The notes beneath the pieces are model-generated. The model searched no databases, was not told where the DNA came from, and saw only the letters and a program-made list of their open reading frames with translations. Made by a program: the position numbers and the translations under genes. Below, piece by piece: positions 34,884-44,800 of a stretch of DNA of 48,870 nucleotides; position 1 is the first letter of the stretch, and every line of letters starts with the position of its first letter. Source of the DNA: CAYOEV01 sp964403075 (GTDB lineage: Bacteria; Bacteroidota; Bacteroidia; Cytophagales; Cyclobacteriaceae); contig CAYOEV010000018.1 in the NCBI GenBank assembly GCA_964403075.1, positions 1 through 48,870 of the forward strand, given 5' to 3'.

Positions 34884-36086
34884 TTAGGGATTTACCGACT
34901 CCAGGTCACTGGTTCCCGATTCGCTATTGATTTTGAATATGAAAGACAAACGTAAGGTATCAGCCAGTGGATGATCCTGTACCTGCGGGATCAGGTAAGA
35001 AAAGTCAACACCAAAAACCTGATACCGAAATCCCACCCCAGCGGTAAAGTATTTACGATTTCCCTTATTTTCATGCTCATTAAAATAGCCGGTTCGTACC
35101 GCAAAAATGTCTTTGTACCAGTATTCAAGGCCTACAGAAAACATCAATTCTTCCAACTCTTCTTCAAAACCTCTGGGTGCGTCCGAAAAGGAACCGAAAG
35201 TACCACTCAGCAATGGACGATCAGGATCCTTGCCATCTACGATGACCTGATTGCCGCTGCCATCATCTGACACAACGGGAGGTGTGGGTACCAGCAACTT
35301 GTTCACGTCAAACAACAAAGTGAGGGAGTTGTAGGCATCCAGGTTGGTCTTAATGGCTGTGCCGATGCGTAAATTTCCCGGAATAAAGTCTTCATTACTT
35401 TCGGTACTGTAAGTAATTTTTTGCCCGATGTTGGACAGGTGTAAGCCAGCGGAAAACTCCGAATTCTGACCAAAAATTTGAACTGGTTTGGTATAGTACA
35501 CGCCCAGATCGACTGAGACGCTGGTGCCTGCGGTAGCACCCTCTGCCTGATTCAACTGGCCAGTTAGATTAGACCATATGAACCGTCCTGCCACGCCTAC
35601 GCTAAGGTTTTCAGTCAGTTTTCTTGCGTATGCAAGGTCTACAGCGAGCTCGCTAGGGTTTTCTAGCCCGATGTCATTGTTGTTATCGTCCCTGAGAAAC
35701 AACTCACCCATGTCGAAGTATCGCAGTGAGGCCCCAATGGTTTGTTGCCCGTCTAGGCGCTTATAAAAAGTAAGGTAATTGAGTGACATATCATCCACAA
35801 TGTTGCCTAACCATGGGGAGTACGACAAGGAAAAGCCCATGTCATTGTCTATAAAGGCCAGTTTAGCCATGTTCCAATGAATGCTGTAAGGGTCAGGACT
35901 GGAAGCCACACCGGCATCACCAAGGGCCGACCCACGGCTATCAGGAGCAAATGACAAAAAAGGGACTGCCACGGTAATTGGGTTGTTTTCTTGCCCCAGT
36001 AAATCTTGGCCTGGCGTTAACCCGCTACCCTGTGCAAAGGCAAAAAACGGCGCCAAAACCGCTGAGAAAATTGAGAAATGCTTCAT
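34884..36086 (-). CDS. porV: type IX secretion outer membrane protein PorV (LptO)
   Basis: PorV is a 14-strand outer membrane barrel that collects T9SS cargo after the Sov translocon and hands it to PorU. The 400-residue protein has a signal peptide (cleavage near FAFAQG) and the typical opening ITVAVPFLSFAPDSRGSALGDAGVA, the conserved SIHWNMAKLAF, and repeated amphipathic strands (YARKLTENLSVGVAGRFIWS, AVRTGYFNEHENKGNRKYFTAG). Length fits the family. It follows porU by 33 bases on the same strand, an arrangement seen in other Bacteroidota, and is probably co-transcribed with it. Confidence 0.95.
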   Translation of the reverse strand: MKHFSIFSAVLAPFFAFAQGSGLTPGQDLLGQENNPITVAVPFLSFAPDSRGSALGDAGVASSPDPYSIHWNMAKLAFIDNDMGFSLSYSPWLGNIVDDMSLNYLTFYKRLDGQQTIGASLRYFDMGELFLRDDNNNDIGLENPSELAVDLAYARKLTENLSVGVAGRFIWSNLTGQLNQAEGATAGTSVSVDLGVYYTKPVQIFGQNSEFSAGLHLSNIGQKITYSTESNEDFIPGNLRIGTAIKTNLDAYNSLTLLFDVNKLLVPTPPVVSDDGSGNQVIVDGKDPDRPLLSGTFGSFSDAPRGFEEELEELMFSVGLEYWYKDIFAVRTGYFNEHENKGNRKYFTAGVGFRYQVFGVDFSYLIPQVQDHPLADTLRLSFIFKINSESGTSDLESVNP

Positions 36087-36119
36087 TCAGTGTCCTAAAT
36101 AAGTTTGTAAAGTTAAGGG

Positions 36120-39100
36120 TTAATTCCTGATTAATATTCTACCCGATACCTGATTCGATGCACCATCTACCGGACTTTGAATGTCCAATCGATAAAAATA
36201 CATTCCATTGTCGACGCTGGGGGATGGCAAACTTACATCTACCACATCCTGACCCGAGCTAAAGGGCAATTCATACGCTGTCTGGTGGACAAGCATTCCC
36301 TCCAGGGACACCAGTGACAATTGCACGTTAAGAGGCTCACCGCTCCGCTCATGTCGAATGAGAAATGACATTCTATCAGATGCAGGATTTGGATAACTGT
36401 CTACTGAAAAAACCCTGAGCAAAAGCTCATCTGACACTACAAATTCAACTGTTTGGGTGGTACTATTATTGTACGTGTCTGCTGCTTTTATTTCGGCCCT
36501 ATACCTACCTGGAGCCAAATCGTCGAGGTTAAAAAGAACCGTACCATACCTATAATCGTCTGTTCGGCCCACGTAATAATCATTTAACTCGATGATTTCA
36601 CCATTCAAATTAAGGGTGATGCCTCTATCAAAGCCATTATTACTGATGCCAATGCCATGGTCGTCAAAGAATTGCACCATGAGCAGGGGTGAGGCACCTA
36701 CCTGCTGGCCGGATCGGAAAGAAGAGTCATTCAAATACGTGTAAAGCGTAGGTGGGGTGGTGTCCTCTGCTGCCTGTTCGTAGGTTCCGCCGGTTCGGCG
36801 TGAATCATCAGCTCCAGAGGCATCGGTTAGGTTTGATTCATCCACCGCGTAGAAGGAGAGCTTCACCACTTCGTTGTTGTAGGTGATATTCAGCGGGACC
36901 ACGAGGTCGATCGTGAAAACGCCGTCTACCACAGATGCTTTGCCACGGAAAAGGACATTTGTACGTGCGAAATACTCCACGGGTAGGCTTTGTTGTCCGA
37001 AGGTGCGCTTTGGTTTTGTTTGATCCCATATTGTAAGTGTCACTTCTCCATTAAAATCATCCACAGGCTGTCCGTCGGATACCACACGGCCGCTGATGGT
37101 TACAGGCTCAAGGGCACTGAGCGTGTCATTTTCGCCGACAACCGGGTCTTCTAACAGGATGTTATAGGTCGGATAGGCCAATTTCATCATGGGGTCGCCC
37201 AAGAGTGTAAAGTTTCTATTGATGGGCCCTGAGAGGCTGTTGTTTTTGGTGACGCGTATAAGGTCTCCCAGTCTGGGTACGTCGGCACCCTGAATCACCT
37301 GTGTGAATGCTTCGTGAAAACTTCGATTCACTTCAAAATTGGTATTGGCAAAAACCGGCCGGGTGGTTGTTAGCAGACCGATGGCACCGGCGTTCGAGGT
37401 GAGCAGGCGTTCTGCGCCTGATGCGGCTATCGGGTCATCGTAGCGACCAAATTCGCAAGTGGCGGTAATCAGCAAAGGCAGTTTTTCAAAGTTTCTCAAT
37501 TGGTCAATTTCATTGAAGGTGAGCACCTGTTCGTCCATCCACAATTGTTCATTACCGTGACCAATGAAGTCAATCATCAGGGCGCCGGCATCGAATGCAT
37601 CCAATATGGAACGGCTCATTTCGGGCGCGCGCTCACCGGAAGGGCCAATGTCCTGCTCATAGCTATCCAGGTAGATTTTCTTAGATAGGAAATTTGAACT
37701 CGTATCCAGCAGGGTGTTCAATCGTTCTGCGTGATCTACATGAATGTTGGCATCGCCGTCATCAACAATGTAGGCGGTTTGCTGTCGCCATGTACCCATG
37801 GAAGAGACGCTGGTGGTGTATCGGATGATTTTATCTACCAGGCGATGTGCTTCTTCAGTGGTGGTTACCGGCAGGCGGCCGATACCAATTTCCAGGGTAT
37901 GGTCACCAGCAAGGTTCTCCGGCCAATTGCCTTCCCCTTCTTCCAGAAAACCGAGATAATCATCTGAAGCGTATGAAAAGATGGGGTCAAAACTTTCATA
38001 CGATTCGTAAATAGGTAAGAAGTTGGTATTTATTGATGTTCTGTCTTTGTAATCATAGGAAGCATCTCCAAAGAGGGTAACATATCTGAGTCGGGCCTGT
38101 TTACTGTGTAGTAAGCGAATGTAATTTCTCATGGCCGTCAAGTCCTGGCGGCCGGCTGAAAACTGATGGTAGACCTGTTCGGTAGTCACCACTTTTACGA
38201 AGAGTCCTTGCTGGTTTCGATGGAAATCTGCCAGTCGTTGCGCCGCTGCCATAAAGTTGGGATGTGTGATGATCAATCCGTCTGGAACCAGTCCACTAGT
38301 GAGTTGCTGATTAACCACAGGACCTATCGGCACCGGTCTGGGATGTGCTGCGCCTGCAAATGCCACGAAACTGGCACTGCTGTCGGTGGATGCATTGAAC
38401 CGTGCCGTCCCCGAAACCATGGATATCGGTAGGGCTAGCAGATTTGCAGGACCATTTAGTTGCCATACTTCAATATTTTCCGGTGCGGTGCTTAGCTCAA
38501 AAGTTGCGCTGCTCGTCCCGATGGCTTGTGGAACGTGAAAGGTAAGTGGCGAGCCGTGATAGGTGAGTGGGCTCAAGTATTCCAGTGTCCATCGATCTAG
38601 AAACCCTGTGGATGGGCTCCCGGCGGGCTCAAAATCCAGGGTGAGGGTAAATGTCTTAGATGGGGTCAGTTCGGGGATAAAGTTTCTACTTTCAGTAATG
38701 GCCTTCTTGTTGTAGGTAGCGCCTGGGCCAAATGCTACCGGGGAGATGGCAATATCTGCCACGTTGGTGCCATTCATTGCTACCCGGAAGCCACAAAGTT
38801 GTTCTGATTGTGCGCCGACTGTGATACCAAAATGCCCGGCGGCCACCTCATCTTCTAAATTGAATGTGTAGGATTCGCTTAATCCTGCATTGGTACTGAA
38901 ATTTCTACCATACCAAATCCTTCCGGATTTGAGGAGGTTGTTGTCATCTTCCTCCCAGATCAGTGCCTGACGGTAATGGGTGAACAGTGGGCCTTCGGCA
39001 GTGTTTGTGGCCTGGGCTAACCTGGTCGGGTTGGGGTCATCCATGCGCAGGTAGTAAAAAGCTTTTTCCGCATAAATATTTTTTTCGTAGACAAGGCCAT

Positions 39101-39455
39101 CTATGGTCCACGTGCTGGCGTCCGGCCCGTATCCATAAAAAATCAGGTAATCCTCAGCATCCCAATGGCCGTCATCTCCGTCCACAAGTTGCGAAGGAAT
39201 GGGCACTAGATCGTTGGGTACACTCGTGGCATTGGATTGTGGCAACATTCCTTTAAAGCCAGCTCCATAAAGTCCCACCTGCGCGGGATTGAGCCCGTTT
39301 ACGTCAATACCCAGCCCATTCAGAACCTGCCGATCGATGCGATAAAGGCCGTCGGCACTGATGGCCACTTGATACCAGCTACCCTGGGTCAATTGGTCCT
39401 GCCCCCAAAGCATGAGCCTAACCAGTAGAAATACACAGGTGAATAGTCGCTTCAT
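36120..39455 (-). CDS. porU: type IX secretion sortase PorU
   Basis: PorU is the gingipain-like (peptidase C25) surface enzyme that removes the C-terminal signal of T9SS cargo and joins the protein to lipopolysaccharide or another anchor. The 1111-residue protein has a signal peptide (cleavage near LMLWGQ). An N-terminal beta region precedes the C25 catalytic domain, with the catalytic His633 in MIDFIGHGNEQLWMDEQ and the nucleophile Cys667 in LPLLITATCEFGRYDD. Ig-like modules and a C-terminal T9SS-type sorting domain follow (SYPNPASDRMSFLIR...GMYFYRLDI). PorU keeps this domain uncleaved in known cases. It is the first gene of the porU-porV unit. A TAAATTTG box lies upstream. Confidence 0.95.
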   Translation of the reverse strand: MKRLFTCVFLLVRLMLWGQDQLTQGSWYQVAISADGLYRIDRQVLNGLGIDVNGLNPAQVGLYGAGFKGMLPQSNATSVPNDLVPIPSQLVDGDDGHWDAEDYLIFYGYGPDASTWTIDGLVYEKNIYAEKAFYYLRMDDPNPTRLAQATNTAEGPLFTHYRQALIWEEDDNNLLKSGRIWYGRNFSTNAGLSESYTFNLEDEVAAGHFGITVGAQSEQLCGFRVAMNGTNVADIAISPVAFGPGATYNKKAITESRNFIPELTPSKTFTLTLDFEPAGSPSTGFLDRWTLEYLSPLTYHGSPLTFHVPQAIGTSSATFELSTAPENIEVWQLNGPANLLALPISMVSGTARFNASTDSSASFVAFAGAAHPRPVPIGPVVNQQLTSGLVPDGLIITHPNFMAAAQRLADFHRNQQGLFVKVVTTEQVYHQFSAGRQDLTAMRNYIRLLHSKQARLRYVTLFGDASYDYKDRTSINTNFLPIYESYESFDPIFSYASDDYLGFLEEGEGNWPENLAGDHTLEIGIGRLPVTTTEEAHRLVDKIIRYTTSVSSMGTWRQQTAYIVDDGDANIHVDHAERLNTLLDTSSNFLSKKIYLDSYEQDIGPSGERAPEMSRSILDAFDAGALMIDFIGHGNEQLWMDEQVLTFNEIDQLRNFEKLPLLITATCEFGRYDDPIAASGAERLLTSNAGAIGLLTTTRPVFANTNFEVNRSFHEAFTQVIQGADVPRLGDLIRVTKNNSLSGPINRNFTLLGDPMMKLAYPTYNILLEDPVVGENDTLSALEPVTISGRVVSDGQPVDDFNGEVTLTIWDQTKPKRTFGQQSLPVEYFARTNVLFRGKASVVDGVFTIDLVVPLNITYNNEVVKLSFYAVDESNLTDASGADDSRRTGGTYEQAAEDTTPPTLYTYLNDSSFRSGQQVGASPLLMVQFFDDHGIGISNNGFDRGITLNLNGEIIELNDYYVGRTDDYRYGTVLFNLDDLAPGRYRAEIKAADTYNNSTTQTVEFVVSDELLLRVFSVDSYPNPASDRMSFLIRHERSGEPLNVQLSLVSLEGMLVHQTAYELPFSSGQDVVDVSLPSPSVDNGMYFYRLDIQSPVDGASNQVSGRILIRN

Positions 39456-39480
39456 AAAGCCCTTATTATACGCATTACAG

Positions 39481-39488
39481 CAAATTTA
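39481..39488 (-). promoter_or_regulatory. candidate -7 box (TAAATTTG) for porU-porV
   Basis: The reverse strand reads TAAATTTG, an exact TAnnTTTG match, about 25 bases before the porU ATG. No -33 element is obvious. Confidence 0.5.
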
Positions 39489-39499
39489 CGTTGGCTGGA

Positions 39500-40162
39500 T
39501 TATTTGTATTTCATGAATAATACCCGCCAGACGACAGATATCACCAAATACATGGGAATTATCAGTGGAAGGAACTGCCAGTAGAAGACCAGGAATCCGA
39601 ACAATGTGAGTAAGAGGAATATCCACCTCACCTCATTTCCACGCCATTTCAAATGTTTAAATTTTAAGTTGAATAACCGAATGGGTGTCACCAACAACCA
39701 GCAACTCAAGGCCACCAATACCCAAATGATCCAGGGTGTGTCCAGGTAAGCGACACTAGGCAGCACAGTTATGGAGGTCAGGGCCAAGGCATTTGCCGGT
39801 GTGGGTAAACCCTCGAAATGCTCATCTTTATTTTCGGAGACGTTGAAAACTGCCAGCCGAAGTGCGGAGAATGGCACCACTGCCAACCATAACCAACCAT
39901 GAGGCAAAGGGGTGTAGGCCATTAGCGTAAGCACAGGCAGTACCCCGAATGAAACGATATCGGCCAAAGAATCTAACTCTGCACCAATGGCCGTGGAGGC
40001 CCCCAGCCAACGTGCCGTAAGGCCATCAAAAAGATCAAAAACCCCCGCGATGAGTACGAAATACAAACCAAAAGCCGGATCAACTTTCAATACAGCGTAG
40101 CAGCCCGCCGCCCCAGTGGTGGCATTCAGGGCCGTCAACACATTGGGAATTTGTTTAATCAT
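39500..40162 (-). CDS. pssA: CDP-diacylglycerol-serine O-phosphatidyltransferase
   Basis: PssA makes phosphatidylserine, the precursor of phosphatidylethanolamine, from CDP-diacylglycerol and serine in the inner membrane. The 220-residue protein has about seven membrane segments and the complete CDP-alcohol phosphotransferase motif D43-x2-D46-G-x2-A-R51-x8-G60-x3-D64-x3-D68. The short N-terminus (MIKQIPNVLTALN) and the absence of a phospholipase-D fold point to the type II (Bacillus-type) enzyme. Its ATG overlaps the hydrolase gene's stop (ATGA). A decarboxylase gene (psd) is not in the window. Confidence 0.93.
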   Translation of the reverse strand: MIKQIPNVLTALNATTGAAGCYAVLKVDPAFGLYFVLIAGVFDLFDGLTARWLGASTAIGAELDSLADIVSFGVLPVLTLMAYTPLPHGWLWLAVVPFSALRLAVFNVSENKDEHFEGLPTPANALALTSITVLPSVAYLDTPWIIWVLVALSCWLLVTPIRLFNLKFKHLKWRGNEVRWIFLLLTLFGFLVFYWQFLPLIIPMYLVISVVWRVLFMKYK

Positions 40163-40794
40163 CCGCGAACAAATGGATTGTGTGCTTTTTCATGGCCGAT
40201 GGTGGTGTCTGGGCCATGACCAGGATAAACCACGGTTTTATCTGGCAATACATAGAGCTTAGATTGAATTTGACCCAGCAGTAAGTCGTGGTTACCGCCA
40301 GGCAGGTCGGTTCTTCCAATACTACCCTGAAACAATACATCACCTCCGATGAGCAGATGTTCTTCGTCCTGATAAAACACCTGGTGACCCGGTGAATGTC
40401 CGGGCACCTCCAATATTTTAAATGCTAGCTGACCAAAATTAAGTTCTTCCCCCTCTGCCATCCAATGGTCTGCGTCAGCGGCTTCATAATGCTGAATGCC
40501 ATACATGGGTGCATAGACTTCCACAGATTTAAAATTTTCTTTTTCTTTTTCGGGTATCCATAAAGGCAGGTTCAGTTTTCGCTTGAGTCGGCTGTTACCC
40601 AGCACATGGTCGATGTGACAGTGGGTATTCAGAATGGCATGCACCTTCAGATGCTCCGCGTTGATGAATGCCAATAAAGCGTCGAATTCACGGTCATCGT
40701 AACAGCCGGGGTCTACTATTACCGCGTCAGTTCCTTCATAAACGACCAATGTATTTTCAAAAAAGGCGTTAAACACAAATACTTTTACCGTCAT
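40159..40794 (-). CDS. metallo-beta-lactamase-fold hydrolase (glyoxalase II-like)
   Basis: This 211-residue cytosolic protein has the metal motif THCHIDHVLGN (57-67; His58, His60, Asp62, His63). Further ligands follow in VPGHSPGHQVFY, GGDVLFQGSIGRTDLPGGNH and VVYPGHGPDTTIGHEKAHNPF. This is the glyoxalase II-like subgroup that hydrolyses thioesters or related bonds; the true substrate is unknown. It is coupled to pssA by ATGA. On its upstream side it diverges from the FAD oxidoreductase, with a TATCTTTG box between them. Confidence 0.92.
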   Translation of the reverse strand: MTVKVFVFNAFFENTLVVYEGTDAVIVDPGCYDDREFDALLAFINAEHLKVHAILNTHCHIDHVLGNSRLKRKLNLPLWIPEKEKENFKSVEVYAPMYGIQHYEAADADHWMAEGEELNFGQLAFKILEVPGHSPGHQVFYQDEEHLLIGGDVLFQGSIGRTDLPGGNHDLLLGQIQSKLYVLPDKTVVYPGHGPDTTIGHEKAHNPFVRG

Positions 40795-40824
40795 TTATCA
40801 ATTTTATAAGATCAATCTACAAAA

Positions 40825-40832
40825 CAAAGATA
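40825..40832 (-). promoter_or_regulatory. candidate -7 box (TATCTTTG) for the hydrolase-pssA unit
   Basis: The reverse strand has TATCTTTG, matching TAnnTTTG, 30 bases before the hydrolase ATG. No -33 element was recognised. Confidence 0.45.
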
Positions 40833-40870
40833 TTTCCTCGTACGCTTCCAGCCGTTTAGACTTTATCATC

Positions 40871-41878
40871 GTGGGCCAGGGCATCGCTGGCTCCCTGATG
40901 GCCATGCAACTCATCAGTCGTGGCTATCGGGTGGCTGTGTTAGACCCCGGCCTATCGGAAACAGCCTCTAAAAAAGCAGCCGGACTGTACAATCCCATCA
41001 CCGGACGAAAAATGGTCAAGACCTGGATGGCAAGGGCATTGTTTGACTTTTTGGAAGACTACTATCCAAAATTGGAACAGCAGTTAGGTGCTAAATTTTT
41101 TCATCCAATGCCTATTTACAGGCCTTTTCAGGAAATGGAAGAACAAAATGACTGGCTCATTCGTGACGATACTTATGCCCGGTACATCAGAAAAATTCAT
41201 ATCTCATCCAGGGAGCTTGCCGGAATTATCGATCCGATCGGGGGACTCGAACTGCAGGGTTGTGGGTGGGTAGATGTTCCGCACCTCGTGACTGCCGTAA
41301 GAAATTGGATGCTCGAGCGAAATCTTTTACACGTCATGCAGCTAAATTTTGAGTCGATCGACTGGTCCAATGGTCAGGTCGCCATTGAGGGCATGCGAGC
41401 CTCGCGCATCTTATTTTGTGAAGGGCCACGTGTCGTTGAAAACCCACTTTGGCAGGGTCTTCGCTGGCGTCCAGTACGGGGAGACATTCTCCACGTATCA
41501 GGGGACTTTCCGACGTCTTTTATTTTGAATAGAAACGTATTTGTTGTGCCCAGAGACGGCACTTTTTGGGTGGGTTCTACGTATGATCATGAGAGGCTTA
41601 CGTATGAGCCTCAATCAAGCGGGTTGGAAGAATTGTCACAACGGATACAAAAAATATATTCCGGCTCGTTCGTGTCTACGGGCGCACATGCAGGTGTAAG
41701 GCCCGCTACTTATGATAGGAAACCATTTATTGGGTGGCACCAAGATTACAATCAGGCGGGAATTTTTAACGGGTTTGGTAGTAAAGGTGTTTCTTTGGTG
41801 CCATATTTTGCGAATTTGTTTATTGATTCCATTGAAGGGAAACAGGCGATCATTCCGGAAGTTAATGTCAATAGGTAG
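40871..41878 (+). CDS. FAD-dependent oxidoreductase (DAO family)
   Basis: This is a flavoprotein of about 335 residues. The dinucleotide motif reads (DFIIV)GQGIAGSLMAMQL, followed by RGYRVAVLDPG and the substrate/FAD stretch KKAAGLYNPITGRKMVKTW. A C-terminal FAD region, GAHAGVRPATYDRKPFIGWH and GIFNGFGSKGVSLVPYFA, matches the DAO (glycine/D-amino-acid oxidase) fold. The substrate is unknown. The only normal start, GTG at 40871, would remove the first strand DFII. The frame is open back to a stop at 40739-40741 with no ATG, GTG or TTG, so an unusual start (for example ATT at 40832) may be used. It overlaps the next gene by 14 bases. Confidence 0.85.
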   Translation: MGQGIAGSLMAMQLISRGYRVAVLDPGLSETASKKAAGLYNPITGRKMVKTWMARALFDFLEDYYPKLEQQLGAKFFHPMPIYRPFQEMEEQNDWLIRDDTYARYIRKIHISSRELAGIIDPIGGLELQGCGWVDVPHLVTAVRNWMLERNLLHVMQLNFESIDWSNGQVAIEGMRASRILFCEGPRVVENPLWQGLRWRPVRGDILHVSGDFPTSFILNRNVFVVPRDGTFWVGSTYDHERLTYEPQSSGLEELSQRIQKIYSGSFVSTGAHAGVRPATYDRKPFIGWHQDYNQAGIFNGFGSKGVSLVPYFANLFIDSIEGKQAIIPEVNVNR

Positions 41879-44800
41879 CAAGCCTTTATTGGTGGTGTTG
41901 ACCCTGTTGTTGTCGCTATTTGTTTCGGCCCAACATTACAATACCCAATACGGACAAAATCGGATCCAGTATCAGGCATTTGACTGGCGTTATTACAGCA
42001 CCACTAATTTCGATGTGTACTATTATACTGGAGGTCAGGAGTATGCCAAAGAGGCTGTTAAATATTTAGAGGAGGAATTTTTGAATCTCACTGACAAGAT
42101 TGGCTACGCGCCGTATGTGAAGCCGAAGATACTGATTTATAATTCTATTCATGATTTGCAGCAAAGCAACATTGGCATAGATGGTGATGTGTACACACTT
42201 GGAGGCAAGACCAATTTTGTGAAACTGGATATCGAAGTGGCCTATCCCGGTCAGGCTCATTTGTTCCGTGATGAAATCGAATACCGGCTGGCCAAAAAGC
42301 TTATCAATGACATGCTCTACGGCGGGAGCCTGGGGGAAATCTTCCAAAATGCCTACTTGCTCACACTACCCGATTGGTTCATTGATGGCGCCGCCCGCTA
42401 CATCGCTTACGGTTGGAGTGAGGAAATGGATAACTACATCCGCGACTATCTGGATAGGACCAAGGTGAAGAACATCTTGAAGGTAACAACGGAAGAAGAA
42501 TCGGGTTATGTGGGCCAGTCAATCTGGAATTATATCGTAGACGAATATGGCACAAGCAACATTAGTAATATTTTGAATCTGACACGCATCATCCGGAAAG
42601 AAGAGAACAGCATTACCGCCACGCTGGGGATTGGTTACAAGGACTTTCTGGACAACTGGCAGAATTTTTATACCGAGCAAAAGCAGTTTGTCGATTCCTT
42701 ATATGTGCAAGTCCCGAAGGACCGCGTATTGAGTCACCACAAAAATCGGGATTTAATCACTAGTTCGGTGCGTATGAATCCCTTGGGTGATAAGGTGGCA
42801 TATGCAAGGATTAAAAACGGAAAATATTACGTGTTCGTTGATGACCTTGCCTCAGGTAAGAAGAAGCTACTGGTTAAAGGGGGCTTTAAAATTAATAATC
42901 AGCGGGTAGATGAGCATCTTCCGCTGGTGGACTGGCAGGATGCACAAACAGTAGGCGTTATAGTCTTCCGCAGAGGCAATCTGTTCTTGGACACTTACAA
43001 CATTAATTCAGGTGAGAAGCGTCGTAAACCACTTTCGCGGTTTCGCCAGATAGAGTCTTTTACGTTCAATGATAATGGCCGATTGGCCGTCATAAGTGGT
43101 GACATTGATGGCAAAAATGACCTCTATCTGATCAGCATGCGCAGAAATGCACTGCGGCGAATCACCAATGATGTGTACGATGACATAGATCCCGTTTTTA
43201 TTCCCGGGACGGCGGCAATTCTTTTCAGCTCCAACCGTACCAGTGATACCTTAAATATTGAAAACATTCCGATCACAGAAGTGACCGACAATTTTAATGT
43301 GTTTTTGTACGACCTGGATACGACAAAACATGCCTACTACCGGATGACCAATACGCTTGGAGTCGATCGTAGACCCGAGGTGAAAAACGAATATTTTATT
43401 TATTATCTCAGCGATCAAAAGGGGATTACGAATTTGTATCAGTTGAATTTACTGGACACCACCTTTACTCAAATCACGAATTTCAATAAAAGTATCAAGG
43501 ACTTTGACCTGCATTTTGATAACGACGCCGTTTCCTTCATGATGCTTGACGAGGGTTTTCATAAGGTGTACTATGATAGCACGTACAATCTGGAGAAATC
43601 AAGATTTACCCTGCCGACCAAAAGGCAAGACGATAAAATGACCCGTTTCCTTCAGATAAGGAATGATGAAGAGGCAGAGCTATTGGTGGATGACCCACCA
43701 GTGCGGGATTTCACCATTGAACTCGATGAAGACACCACTGATTTTGATCCACTGGAACCAGACGCATTCATCTTTGAAGAGGACACTACTGTTACACCCG
43801 ACCTGCCCGCAGGATTTATTGATACCGATAATTACCAATTCAGTGACGAGCTGGAGGATGACTACAGGCCAAATTCCTTTTTTAGCAATTTTGGTTTTCT
43901 GGAACGGGAGTCAGAGGTGGCAGGGCCTTTCCCCTACAAGCCAAGATTTAGTTTCAGCAATATCACGGCTTCTTTCGAAACAGACCCTTGGATAGGGGCG
44001 TTTGGGCTGAGTTTACAAGCTCAGGTACAGGATGTGATGGAGAACCACAAGGTGAAGGCAGGCGGTTATTTTCCTTTTGATTTTTCTCAGGGTAAGTGGT
44101 TCGTGGAGTACCGATTCCTTCCCTTCTGGGCAGATCTTAGATTCAGAATTGACAGGAAATCTTACCTGTTCGAAAGTGGGGGTTTTAATACTTCTACTGA
44201 TTTTACTCAGCGTTATTCGTTGATGAAGGTAGAAACTGCCTTTTCTCTTCCCATCACCCATACTTTTCGTTTAGAGGTGGCGCCCTTTTATTCCGTGAGA
44301 AGATTTCAGAACCTTCAATTTGAGGCCGTCTTGCAAAATGATCCGACACAGGCACAGGATTCCAAAGTAGAGTATATCGGACCTTATGCTGCGGCCATTT
44401 ATGACAATACGGTAGAGAAGGGGTTCAACATTTTTCATGGAACCAAAGCCAAGCTCGAGTACCGGCGCTACCAGCCGCTCACTGCCGATGCGGATCATTT
44501 TAGTAACCTGCGATTGGATGTGAGACATTATCAAAAAATTCATCGGGAAATTACGTTGGCAACCAGGGGATTTTATGGCAGCTTCTGGGGACCCTATAAA
44601 ACCTTCTACCTACTGGGTGGTGTAGACAATTGGGTGCTGCCTGACTATCAAAACCAAAGCTTAAATCCAAATAATCCGTCGCCGCAAGAGGATCCGCTGG
44701 TATTCACCAATGATTTTGACCGGAGTAACCTACTTTTCTACGAGTTTGCCACCAACCTTCGTGGTTTTGATTTCAATGAGCAGTTTGGTTCAGATGCCCT

